Positions 6,152-14,286 of a stretch of 15,733 nt of DNA are shown here, one piece after another. Source of the DNA: Reyranella sp. (lineage in GTDB: Bacteria > Pseudomonadota > Alphaproteobacteria > Reyranellales > Reyranellaceae). The position numbers were made by a program, and so were the translations under genes. The stretch covers positions 1-15,733 of the forward strand of contig SCVT01000152.1 in assembly GCA_004296815.1 (NCBI GenBank), written 5' to 3'. The notes under the pieces were generated by a model. It did no database searches. It saw nothing but the letters and a program-made list of their open reading frames with translations, and was not told the DNA's origin. The stretch's first letter is position 1, and every line of letters begins with the position of its first letter.

Positions 6152-8947
6152 TCAGACCGTGCCGAGAAACGACCGCACTTCCGCCACCGCTTCGGCCAAG
6201 CCCGTGCGTTCGACGACGACCCCTGGCGGAAAAGCGCCCAGCAGGCGGCTGGGCAGGCGCGAGTCGAGCATGACGAAGACACCGCGATCGTCGGCGCGCC
6301 GGATCAGGCGGCCATAGGCCTGCTTGAGACGCAGCCGCGCCAGCATGTCGTCGTAGCCGTTGGCGCCGGCACCGGCGGCCTTCCAGTGCGCCTTGCGCGC
6401 ACGATGGAGGATGTCGGGACGCGGCCAGGGTACGCGGTCGAACACGATGAGGCGCAGCGATCGGCCCGGCACGTCGACGCCGTCACGCACCGCGTCGGTG
6501 CCGAGCAGGCACGAATGCTCCTCGGCGCGGAAGATGTCGACCAGGGTCGCTGCATCCATGCCGCCGACATGCTGGGCATAAAGCGGGAGGCCCGCTTCCT
6601 CGAGCGCCGGTGCGATGCGCTGGTGCACGCCGCGCAGGCGGCCGATCGCGGTAAAGAGGCCGAGCGCGCCGCCGCCGGCCGCCAGGAACAGCTCACGGTA
6701 GGCGGCCGCGACCTGGTCGGAATCGTCGCGCTTCACGTCCTTCACGATCAGGACCTTGGTCGCGTTGGCGTAGTCGAAGGGCGAGGCCATGGCCGCGCGC
6801 ATCGCCGGTGCGGCGAGATGCTTGGCGCCGGTGCGCGCCTCGGCCACCGTCCAGTCGGCGAGCCCGGCCGGGTCCTCGTCGTTGGCGGCGTTGGGCGCGC
6901 CCAGCGAGTCGCGCAGGGTCGCCGAGGTGATCACCGCGCCGTGCGAGGGCCGGATCACCGAGTTCACGAAGGGCTCGGTCGGGTCGAGATAGTGGCGGTA
7001 CATGCCGACGTCGAACTCGCGCTGCTGCACGCGCTCGACGGCGAACCAGTCGACGAAGGCGGGATCGGGATCGTTGTGGAGGCCGCGCAGCATCGCGCGC
7101 CAGGCTTCGAGCGTGAGCTCGCAGCGGTTGGCGAGCGAGCGCGCCACGCCCTCGATGCGGGCGCGCTGGCCGGAGTCGAGCTTGTCGGCCTCGGTCTCGA
7201 GCTTGGTGCGCAGCGCCTGGCGCAGCCGCCGCACCGGCGCCAGCATCTTGTCGAGCGCGTCGGCGAGCTGATCGGCGGCTTCGATCAGGCCGGGATTGAG
7301 CGGCCGCACGTCGCATTCCTGGCCGAAGCCCTGGTCGTCGCCGGCGGCGCGGGCACGCACCTGCTGGCGCACCAGGGCCAGGAACTCCTCGGCCGGCCCC
7401 AGCACCGTGCCGTCGGCCAGCCTGGTCTGCCAGTTGGGTGAGGGCAGCTGCTGCGCGAGATCGAGCAGGCGATGCAGTGCCTGCTGCGCCTCGACGTCCT
7501 CGCCGATCAGGTCGCTGAGGCGACGTTCGAGGCCGCGCGCGCGGCTGCCGCGACGGCCCTCGGCACCGAGCAGCCAGCGTCGCAGGTCGGAAGCCTCGAC
7601 GCCGCTCAGATGCGCGCCGAACGCGCCGTCGGCGGCGTCGAACAGGTGATGGCCCTCGTCGAACACGTAGCGCAACGGCCGGGTCGCATCGTCGAGGCCG
7701 CCCATCGCCGCCTGGATCATCACCAGCGCATGGTTGGCGATCACGATATCGGCCTGGCGCGCGCGGCGGATCGTGCGCTCGACGAAGCACTTCCGGTAAT
7801 GCTCGCACGCCGAATAGATGCATTCGCCGCGGCGGTCGGCGAGGCGCGTGATGCGGCTCCTGCCCACGAGATCGAGCAGCCACGCCGGCAGGTCGCCGCC
7901 GATCATGTCGCCATCGCGGCTGGCCAGCGCCCAGCGCGCCAGCAGCCCGAGGCCGACGGCATTCTCCGGCACGAGGCCGGTGCGCATGACGGCCTCCTGG
8001 AAGTTCAGCAGGCAGAGGTAGTTCTCGCGGCCCTTGCGGATCACGACGCGGCGGCGCTTCTCGGCGCTGTCGCGATGCAGCCGGTCGAGCTCGTTGTCGA
8101 TCTGGCGCTGCAGGTTGCGCGTGTAGGTCGCGATCCAGACCGGCGCACCGTTCTTCTCCGCCCACAGCGAGGCGGGCGCCACGTAGCCCAGGGTCTTGCC
8201 GACGCCCGTGCCTGCCTCGACCAGCACGACGTGCGGCTTGTCCTCTTCCATGCGCGGCGCGAAGGCCTCGCTTGCGGCCGAGGCATAGTCGCTCTGGGTC
8301 GGCCGCGCCTCGGCGATGTTGGTGCCGGCCGAGACGAGCTGCGCCAGCCGCAGACGCGCCTCGCGCGGCTCCACCGGTTCGCTGCCGGGCGGCGGGGCGG
8401 GCGGTGGCTCCTCCCAGACGGGAAGCGTCTTCCAGACATCGAGGCCGGCGCCGGGCCGCACCTTCTTTGGCCCCTGATCGATGCCCAGCGCCGCGAGCAC
8501 GGCCTCGCCCCACTGCCAGTTGCCGCGCGCCATTGCGAGCGCGGTGTCCTTCATCTCGGGCGAGGCGAGGGCTGCCATGTCGTCCAGTTCCTCGAGCAGG
8601 CCGCGCGCGACCAGCGGCAACGCCGACACTTCTTCTTCAGGAGTCGTGGGGAGGGCGAGATCGAGCGCCTCGCAGAGGCCGCGCACCGTGGGCAGGCAGA
8701 AACGTGCCGGACGTACGAAGGCGAAGAGCTCGAGCAGGTCACGCGCAAGGACATCCTCGAGACCGAGGCGGGCAGCGACGGCGGGCGCGTGACAGACCAG
8801 CGGCGGCGTGCCGGCCGCACGCAGCGCGACATTGCCGGCCGACAGGCGCTCGATCGCGCCGTCAGGCGACCGCCACAGCGCGCCGCGGGCCGTCGCGACC
8901 AGGGCCGGCCAGGAGGAGGGCGCGGGGATCGTCACCGGGCGGTGCAT
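6152..8947 (-). CDS. DinG/XPD-like ATP-dependent DNA helicase with Fe-S cluster
   Basis: A 931-aa superfamily 2 helicase of the DinG/YoaA/XPD type, expected to unwind DNA 5'-3' during repair or replication-conflict resolution. The Walker A motif is EAGTGVGKT (K251). The DEAH-box variant is FDEGHH (430-433), and NHAL (405-408) precedes it as in DinG proteins. Four cysteines are placed as Fe-S ligands: C312 in NYLCLLNF and C376, C381, C387 in GECIYSACEHYRKC. C-terminal motifs include VITSATLRDS, GVDVPGRSLRLIVFDRVPWPRP and QAYGRLIRR. The first 100 or so residues lack helicase motifs and resemble a decayed 3'-5' exonuclease domain. I prefer the ATG at 8947 (MHRPVTIPAP) to a GTG at 9013, which would overlap the divergent hydroxylase gene; neither has a clear Shine-Dalgarno. 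The gene seems intact and of usual length for alphaproteobacterial members. Confidence 0.92.
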   Translation of the reverse strand: MHRPVTIPAPSSWPALVATARGALWRSPDGAIERLSAGNVALRAAGTPPLVCHAPAVAARLGLEDVLARDLLELFAFVRPARFCLPTVRGLCEALDLALPTTPEEEVSALPLVARGLLEELDDMAALASPEMKDTALAMARGNWQWGEAVLAALGIDQGPKKVRPGAGLDVWKTLPVWEEPPPAPPPGSEPVEPREARLRLAQLVSAGTNIAEARPTQSDYASAASEAFAPRMEEDKPHVVLVEAGTGVGKTLGYVAPASLWAEKNGAPVWIATYTRNLQRQIDNELDRLHRDSAEKRRRVVIRKGRENYLCLLNFQEAVMRTGLVPENAVGLGLLARWALASRDGDMIGGDLPAWLLDLVGRSRITRLADRRGECIYSACEHYRKCFVERTIRRARQADIVIANHALVMIQAAMGGLDDATRPLRYVFDEGHHLFDAADGAFGAHLSGVEASDLRRWLLGAEGRRGSRARGLERRLSDLIGEDVEAQQALHRLLDLAQQLPSPNWQTRLADGTVLGPAEEFLALVRQQVRARAAGDDQGFGQECDVRPLNPGLIEAADQLADALDKMLAPVRRLRQALRTKLETEADKLDSGQRARIEGVARSLANRCELTLEAWRAMLRGLHNDPDPAFVDWFAVERVQQREFDVGMYRHYLDPTEPFVNSVIRPSHGAVITSATLRDSLGAPNAANDEDPAGLADWTVAEARTGAKHLAAPAMRAAMASPFDYANATKVLIVKDVKRDDSDQVAAAYRELFLAAGGGALGLFTAIGRLRGVHQRIAPALEEAGLPLYAQHVGGMDAATLVDIFRAEEHSCLLGTDAVRDGVDVPGRSLRLIVFDRVPWPRPDILHRARKAHWKAAGAGANGYDDMLARLRLKQAYGRLIRRADDRGVFVMLDSRLPSRLLGAFPPGVVVERTGLAEAVAEVRSFLGTV

Positions 8948-9003
8948 AGCACAGGCCAATTGCCCGATGCAGCGACCGTCGGTTGTCACTAGAATCGTGG
9001 CCC

Positions 9004-10155
9004 ATGAAGCCACCGCCTATCGTCCGGAAGACCACCTCGGTCTTCCATCAGTCCGGCGCCCTGGAAGTCGGCAAAGGCAAGATCACCGGCATTATCGCCC
9101 TCACGCTGGGCGGCCTCGCGGTGCTGGCAGTGCTGGCATTCCACTTCCCGGAGTACCTGACGACGCCGGATCTGAGGAAAAAGTACGACGTCGGCGTGCT
9201 GCGCCAGGTGCTGCTGGTCGGCATGGTGATCGCAGGCGGCATGGCGATCGCCAACCTGATCCAGAAGCGCAATCGCTGGCTGAACGGCACGGCGCTGGCG
9301 CTGATCCTGCTGGCGGCCGCGATGGGCGGCCACCGCGTGCCGGTAGCCGACTTCCCCGACAACACGCCTTATATCGGGCTCGACTGGTTCATCCTCGACC
9401 TCCTGGGGTCGAGCATGGTCTTCATCCTGATCGAGAAGCTCTTCCCGCTGCACCGCGACCAGCCCGTGTTCCGGCCGGACTGGCAGACCGACTTCACGCA
9501 TTTCATCGTCAACCACCTGCTGGTGGGCCTGGCGTTGCTGGTCGTGAACTTCGCGATCCACCGCCTGTTCGGCTGGCTGGTATGGGCGCCGCTGCAGAAG
9601 TGGGTCGGCGGCCTGCCGTTCTTCGCCGCGTTGTTCCTCGTCCTGCTGGTCGCCGACCTCGTGCAGTACTGGACGCACCGCGCCTATCACGAGATCCCGT
9701 TCCTCTGGCGCTTCCACGCCGTGCATCACAGCGCCGAGCACATGGACTGGATGGCGGGCTCGCGGCTCCACCTCTTCGAGCTTCTGACGACGCGCGTCTC
9801 GATCCTGGGCGTGCTCTATGTGCTGGGCTTCAGCCAGGCGGTCACCGACGTCTACATCGTGATCGTGGGCTTCCATGCGGTGTTCAACCATTCCAACGTT
9901 CGGCTGCCCGAAATCTTCGGCAAGGCGCCGCTCAAGTGGCTGATCGTGACGCCGGACTTCCATCACTGGCACCACAGCTCGGAGCGCGAGGCGATCGACC
10001 GCAATTACGCCGCCCACTTCGCCTTCATCGACTATGTCTTCGGCACGGCAGTGAAGTCGGACCGCCGCTTCCCCGGCAAGTACGGCGTGCTGGGCGACTA
10101 CATGCCGCCGGGCTACGTCCGCCAGCAACTCTTCCCGTTCACCTGGAAAGGATGA
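9004..10155 (+). CDS. Fatty-acid hydroxylase/sterol desaturase family membrane protein
   Basis: A 383-aa integral membrane di-iron oxygenase of the fatty acid hydroxylase superfamily (PF04116-like). The histidine boxes that bind the two irons are intact: HRAYH (225-229), HAVHH (238-242), FNHSN around H296, and HHWHH (320-324). Hydrophobic segments at about 27-47, 68-86, 95-110, 126-146, 166-187, 204-224 and 265-295 give a multi-pass topology with the boxes on the cytoplasmic face. Members hydroxylate or desaturate lipid chains, sterols or carotenoids using O2. The ATG at 9004 is used; an in-frame TTG at 8983 is less likely. There is no strong Shine-Dalgarno. The stop overlaps the start of the amine oxidase gene as ATGA, so the two are probably translated together. 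The substrate is unknown. Confidence 0.92.
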   Translation: MKPPPIVRKTTSVFHQSGALEVGKGKITGIIALTLGGLAVLAVLAFHFPEYLTTPDLRKKYDVGVLRQVLLVGMVIAGGMAIANLIQKRNRWLNGTALALILLAAAMGGHRVPVADFPDNTPYIGLDWFILDLLGSSMVFILIEKLFPLHRDQPVFRPDWQTDFTHFIVNHLLVGLALLVVNFAIHRLFGWLVWAPLQKWVGGLPFFAALFLVLLVADLVQYWTHRAYHEIPFLWRFHAVHHSAEHMDWMAGSRLHLFELLTTRVSILGVLYVLGFSQAVTDVYIVIVGFHAVFNHSNVRLPEIFGKAPLKWLIVTPDFHHWHHSSEREAIDRNYAAHFAFIDYVFGTAVKSDRRFPGKYGVLGDYMPPGYVRQQLFPFTWKG

Positions 10156-11477
10156 GGCGCCGCAGGCTTCTGCTGGCGGCGGGAGGGTTGGCGGCGCTGC
10201 CGCGCGCCGCGTTCGCGGCCGACCCCGACGTGGTGATCATCGGTGCGGGCGTCGCCGGCCTCACCGCGGCGCGCACCCTGATGGCTGCGGGCAAGAGCGT
10301 GCAGGTGATCGAGGCGCGCGACCGTATCGGCGGCCGCACCTTCACCGATGCCAAGACCTTCGGCTTGCCGTTCGATCACGGCGCGCAATGGATCGAGGCG
10401 GCGAACAAGAATCCCGCCATGGCGATCGTGAAGGAGGCGCAGGCCCGCACGATTCCCGAACGCGACGAACAGCTTCTCTATCTCGGCGGCACGGTGCTGC
10501 CGAAGGACGAGTACGCGCGTTTCGAGAAGATCGCGCAGGAGGCGTCGCGCAAGCTCGAGGAGGCGCTGAAGCGCGCCCCGCCGCAGTTCGGAGATGCCGT
10601 GGTCGGCCGCGTGCTGGTGCCGGCCGACCAGCTCCAGACGCTCGCCTATTCGATGGTCGGGCCGCTGGAACAGGGCGTCGAGAACATGGAGCTGTCGGCG
10701 CGCGACTTCCTGCGTCAGCCCGAGGCCGATCCGCAGCTCTCGATCGAGGGCGGCCTCGGCACGATGATCGCGCGCTGGGGCGCCAAGGTGCCGGTGAGGC
10801 TGGGCGTCCGCGCCGTCCGCATCGACTCGACGGGGGCGACGATCACGATCGAGACCACGGCGGGACAGATGCGCGGCCGCGCCGTAATCGTCACCGTGCC
10901 GACCGGCGTCCTGGCGACGGGATTGCTGGGCTTCGCGCCGCAGCTCAACGCGGCGCGGCGCGAGGCGATCGAGCAGTTGCCGATGGCGACCTACAACAAG
11001 GTGATGCTGCAGTTCTCGTCCAAGGTGATCGACGCACCGGCCGGCCGCAGCATCGTCGGGCTGACGCGCAAGGGCGCACCTTTCGAGGCCATCGTGCGGC
11101 CGATGGGCCGCGATGCCGCGTTGATCCTGGTCGGCGGCGCGACGGCGCGGGCGCTGGAGGAGGAGGGCGGTCGCGCGGCGGTCGCCTTCGCGGTTTCGGC
11201 GCTGGCCGAGATCTTCGGCAACGAGCTGCGCGGCGTGCTCGGCGCCTCCCACGCGACGCGCTGGGGCAAGGATCCGTTCGCGCGCGGCTCGTGGTCGGTG
11301 GCGCGGCCGGGCCACGCCGACAAGCGCAAGGTGCTGGCGCTGCCGCACCATGATCGCGTGTTCTTCGCCGGCGAGGCGACCGACCCGGTCTGGGCGACGC
11401 GCGTGGCCGGCGCCTATGCGTCGGGCGTGCGGGCGGCGCGCGAGGCGCTGGCGGCGCTGGGCGCGCCACGGCGCTGA
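10152..11477 (+). CDS. Tat-exported flavin-containing amine oxidase
   Basis: A 441-aa FAD enzyme of the flavin monoamine oxidase family. The N-terminus MRRRRLLLAAGGLAALP with a likely AFA|AD cleavage site (residues 20-24) is a twin-arginine-type signal, so export of the folded, FAD-loaded enzyme to the periplasm is expected. FAD-binding features are VVIIGAGVAGLTAARTL (GxGxxG at 31-36), VIEARDRIGGRTF with E54 for the ribose, HGAQWIE (76-82), and the C-terminal FFAGEATDP...VAGAYASG (from about 404). Such enzymes oxidise amines to aldehydes, or dehydrogenate or isomerise carotenoid-like hydrocarbons. The ATG overlaps the hydroxylase stop as ATGA, with GGAAAGG just upstream as a possible Shine-Dalgarno. 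Its last 64 bases overlap the convergent MFS gene. The substrate cannot be told from sequence. Confidence 0.92.
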   Translation: MRRRRLLLAAGGLAALPRAAFAADPDVVIIGAGVAGLTAARTLMAAGKSVQVIEARDRIGGRTFTDAKTFGLPFDHGAQWIEAANKNPAMAIVKEAQARTIPERDEQLLYLGGTVLPKDEYARFEKIAQEASRKLEEALKRAPPQFGDAVVGRVLVPADQLQTLAYSMVGPLEQGVENMELSARDFLRQPEADPQLSIEGGLGTMIARWGAKVPVRLGVRAVRIDSTGATITIETTAGQMRGRAVIVTVPTGVLATGLLGFAPQLNAARREAIEQLPMATYNKVMLQFSSKVIDAPAGRSIVGLTRKGAPFEAIVRPMGRDAALILVGGATARALEEEGGRAAVAFAVSALAEIFGNELRGVLGASHATRWGKDPFARGSWSVARPGHADKRKVLALPHHDRVFFAGEATDPVWATRVAGAYASGVRAAREALAALGAPRR

Positions 11478-12613
11478 AGGTCGGCGACGATCGACAGGAT
11501 CGCGGCCACGAGCAGCGCCGCCGCCGCGGCGAGCGACGGCATGGAAAGGCTGCCGGTCGCGTCATAGACGTAGCCGGCGAAGACCGGTCCCAGAATCTGG
11601 CCGACGCTGAAGGAGGCCGTCATCAGGGCGATGCGGCGACGCGGATCGCCGCCGCTGCCGTCGCGCGCGGCGACGAGGCCGAGCGCCGTCAGTCCGACGA
11701 AGGTGCCGCCGAGGAAGATCGCGGCGAGGATCACGCCGGCCGGCTGCAGCCACAGCGCGCTGGCGGCCACGCCGGTCGCCTCGACGAGGTTGGCGAGCGC
11801 GTAGGCGCGCAGGATGCCGAGGCGTGCGCCGAGCGACGTCCACAGCGCGACCGACGGCACGGCACTCAGGCCCACCACCATCCAGACATAGGGCTCGAGA
11901 TGGGCGATGGCGGGAGAGCCGCGCGTCAGGTCGACGATGAAGGTCGCGGTGATGACGTAGCCGAAGCCGAACAGACCGTAGGCCAGGATCAGGGCGGTGA
12001 AGCCGCGCGCGTTGCCGTTTGCGGCGTGCGTCGGTGCAGCGTACCGCGGCGTCTCGTCGGGCGGCACGAGGGCGGCGACCGCGAGGGTCGCGGCGAGGGC
12101 GAGTGCGGCGCTCGCGAACCACAGGGTGCGCCAGTCCGCGCCGCCGCCGGCGAGGAGGGCGACCAGGATCGCCGACGCGGCGATGCCCGCTCCGACGCCC
12201 GCGAAATGCACGGCGGACAGCGAGGCCCGGCCGGCCGTCGCGAGGCGGTCGAGCACCAGTGCGGAGCTGAAGATCAGGACGAAGGCGCTCGCAGCGCCGG
12301 CGATCGTGCGCAGCGCGATGAAGAGCGGCATGGCCGTCGTCAGGCCCATGGCGGCGAGGCAAATCGCAGTGACCGCGAGCGAAGACAGCAGCCAGAAGCG
12401 ACGCGAGCCGGGCAGGTGCATCGCGGCCAGCAGGGCGCCCGCGAGATAGCCGATGAAGTTCGCCGAGGCGATCAGTCCCGCCTGTCCCTTGCCGAGCTGC
12501 AGCGCCTCGACCATCGGCGGCAGGATGGGCGTATAGACGAAGCGGCCGATGCCGAGGCCCGCGGCCATCGCCAGCAGGCCGCCGATGCTGAGCAGGAGAG
12601 GGCGATTTTTCAT
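11414..12613 (-). CDS. MFS transporter, YbfB/YjiJ type
   Basis: A 399-aa major facilitator of about twelve membrane segments in the inner membrane. The early signature GIGRFVYTPILPPM (residues 21-34) and the overall pattern match the YbfB/YjiJ family (MFS_4-like), whose substrates are mostly unknown. The loop between the two halves (PPDETPRYAAPTHAANGNARG) is where expected. The C-terminal tail after the last helix (DLQRRGAPSAASASRAARTPDA) is polar and its coding sequence overlaps the end of the amine oxidase gene by 64 bases. I place the start at MKNRPLLLSIGG (ATG at 12613), as in relatives. An upstream in-frame ATG at 12685 would add 24 residues and overlap the lysK ATG. No strong Shine-Dalgarno supports either. 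Ligand and direction of transport are unknown. Confidence 0.88.
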   Translation of the reverse strand: MKNRPLLLSIGGLLAMAAGLGIGRFVYTPILPPMVEALQLGKGQAGLIASANFIGYLAGALLAAMHLPGSRRFWLLSSLAVTAICLAAMGLTTAMPLFIALRTIAGAASAFVLIFSSALVLDRLATAGRASLSAVHFAGVGAGIAASAILVALLAGGGADWRTLWFASAALALAATLAVAALVPPDETPRYAAPTHAANGNARGFTALILAYGLFGFGYVITATFIVDLTRGSPAIAHLEPYVWMVVGLSAVPSVALWTSLGARLGILRAYALANLVEATGVAASALWLQPAGVILAAIFLGGTFVGLTALGLVAARDGSGGDPRRRIALMTASFSVGQILGPVFAGYVYDATGSLSMPSLAAAAALLVAAILSIVADLQRRGAPSAASASRAARTPDA

Positions 12614-12645
12614 TGCAGGCGCGGCACTTTGGGCGCTTCCCGCAA

Positions 12646-12674
12646 TTGACGCAAATAGGCTCCGTCCGTAGTTT
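12646..12674 (+). promoter_or_regulatory. Candidate lysK promoter (TTGACG-17-TAGTTT)
   Basis: TTGACG (12646-12651) matches the sigma-70 -35 consensus at five of six positions, and TAGTTT (12669-12674), a weak -10, follows at exactly 17 bases. A transcript would begin at about 12681, only three bases before the lysK ATG, and no Shine-Dalgarno is present. Either the mRNA is leaderless or an upstream promoter inside the MFS gene is used. Confidence 0.5.
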
Positions 12675-12683
12675 GATTGATCC

Positions 12684-14285
12684 ATGTCACAGATCGATCG
12701 CTCCCTAGCCGAGGCCGCGCGCGCGTGGCCGTTTGAAGAAGCCCGCAAGCTCGTCGCCCGTACCGGCGGCAAGGTGCCGGCGAAAGGCTATGTGCTGCTC
12801 GAGACCGGCTACGGACCCTCCGGCCTGCCGCATATCGGCACGTTCGGCGAGGTCGTGCGCACGACCATGGTGCGCCAGGCGTTCCGGCGGCTGAGCGACG
12901 TGCCGGCGCGGCTGTTCTGCTTCTCCGACGACATGGACGGTCTGCGCAAGGTGCCGGACAACGTGCCGAACAAGGAGATGCTGGCGGCCCATCTCGGCAA
13001 GCCGCTGACCGCGGTGCCCGATCCGTTCAGCAACGAGCATCCGAGCTTCGGCGCGGCCAACAATGCGCGGCTGCGCGCCTTCCTCGATTCGTTCGGCTTC
13101 GAGTATGAGTTCCAGTCGGCGACCGATTGGTACAAGTCGGGCCGCTTCGACAAGATGCTGCTCGCCATGCTGCAGCACTACGACGAGGTGCAGGCGGTGA
13201 TGCTGCCGACGCTGGGCGAGGAGCGTCGTGCGACCTACTCGATCTTCCTGCCGATCTCGCCCAAGACCGGCCGCGTGTTGCAGGTGCCGCTGATCAAGGT
13301 CGATGCCGACGCCGGCACCATCGTCTATCGCGACGAGGACGGCTCGACGGTCGAGACGCCGGTGACCGGCGGCAACGTCAAGCTGCAGTGGAAGGCCGAC
13401 TGGGCCGGCCGCTGGTATGCGCTCGACGTCGACTACGAGATGTACGGCAAGGATCTCATCCCCTCGGCCGAGCTCAGCGCCAAGATCGTGAAGATCCTGG
13501 GCGGCAAGCCGCCGGAGGGTTTCAACTACGAGCTCTTCCTCGACGAGGAAGGCAAGAAGATCTCCAAGTCCAAGGGCAATGGGCTCTCGGTCGAGGAGTG
13601 GCTGCGCTATGCGCCGCCGGAGTCACTGGCGCTCTACATGCAGCAGCAGCCGCGGCGGGCGAAGCGCCTCTACTTCGACGTGATCCCGCGCGCCGTCGAC
13701 GACTATCTCTCGGCCGTCGAGAAGATGCCGGCCGAGGAGCCTGCGAAGTCGCTCGAGAATCCCGCGTGGCACATCCACGACGGCAAGGCGCCCGCCAACT
13801 CGGCGGCCGGCGTCACCTTCGGTATGTTGCTGAACCTCGCGGGTGTGGCGCACACCGACGACAAGAACGTGCTCTGGCAGTACCTGCGCCGCTACGTGCC
13901 GGGCGCGACGCCGGAGAACGCGCCCTACCTCGACAAGCTGCTGCAGGGCGCCGTCGCCTACTACCAGGACTTCGTGAAGGCCTCGAAGAAGTTCCGCCTG
14001 CCCGCCGACAAGGAACGCGCGGCGTTGCAGGACCTCGCCGAGACGCTGCGCGGCATGGGCGAGGACGCCACCGCCGAGACGATCCAGGAAGAAGTCTACG
14101 AGGCGGGCAAGCGGCACTTCGCCAAGGAAGAGCTGCGCCAGTGGTTCAAGACGCTGTACGAGGTGCTGCTGGGCAGCGAGCAGGGCCCGCGCATGGGTGC
14201 CTTCATCAAGCTCTACGGCCGCGACAATGTCGTGAAGCTGATCGAGCGGGCGTTGGCCGGCGAGGATCTCGGCAAGGCGGCCTGA
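12684..14285 (+). CDS. lysK: Class I lysyl-tRNA synthetase
   Basis: A 533-aa enzyme that charges tRNA-Lys with lysine in the cytoplasm. It is the class I form (LysRS1) found in archaea, spirochaetes and many alphaproteobacteria, not the class II LysS of most bacteria. The HIGH-type motif is GPSGLPHIGTFGE with HIGT at residues 50-53. The KMSKS-type motif is EEGKKISKSKGNG with KISKS at residues 292-296. Between them the catalytic core is complete, and the C-terminal alpha-helical anticodon-binding region (about residues 340-533) is of normal length. The ATG at 12684 is the first plausible start. The next gene begins one base after the stop, so they are likely cotranscribed. The gene appears intact and is probably essential if no class II enzyme is encoded elsewhere. 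Confidence 0.96.
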   Translation: MSQIDRSLAEAARAWPFEEARKLVARTGGKVPAKGYVLLETGYGPSGLPHIGTFGEVVRTTMVRQAFRRLSDVPARLFCFSDDMDGLRKVPDNVPNKEMLAAHLGKPLTAVPDPFSNEHPSFGAANNARLRAFLDSFGFEYEFQSATDWYKSGRFDKMLLAMLQHYDEVQAVMLPTLGEERRATYSIFLPISPKTGRVLQVPLIKVDADAGTIVYRDEDGSTVETPVTGGNVKLQWKADWAGRWYALDVDYEMYGKDLIPSAELSAKIVKILGGKPPEGFNYELFLDEEGKKISKSKGNGLSVEEWLRYAPPESLALYMQQQPRRAKRLYFDVIPRAVDDYLSAVEKMPAEEPAKSLENPAWHIHDGKAPANSAAGVTFGMLLNLAGVAHTDDKNVLWQYLRRYVPGATPENAPYLDKLLQGAVAYYQDFVKASKKFRLPADKERAALQDLAETLRGMGEDATAETIQEEVYEAGKRHFAKEELRQWFKTLYEVLLGSEQGPRMGAFIKLYGRDNVVKLIERALAGEDLGKAA

Positions 14286-14286
14286 G

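Noticed and set aside
7472..8992. 506-codon plus-strand frame
   Set aside because: It is opposite the helicase and has shadow composition with no recognisable domain.
8948..9013. Upstream GTG start of the helicase overlapping the hydroxylase gene head to head
   Set aside because: The ATG at 8947 gives the N-terminus seen in this protein type and avoids the overlap, and no Shine-Dalgarno supports the GTG.
10113..11351. 412-codon minus-strand frame
   Set aside because: It is opposite the amine oxidase, rich in Arg, His and Gln with no motif, and consistent with a shadow frame.
8808..11477. 889-codon plus-strand frame ending with the amine oxidase
   Set aside because: Residues before the ATG at 10152 are the out-of-frame shadow of the hydroxylase gene and the antisense of the helicase. 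The Tat signal marks the real N-terminus, so this is not a fusion protein.
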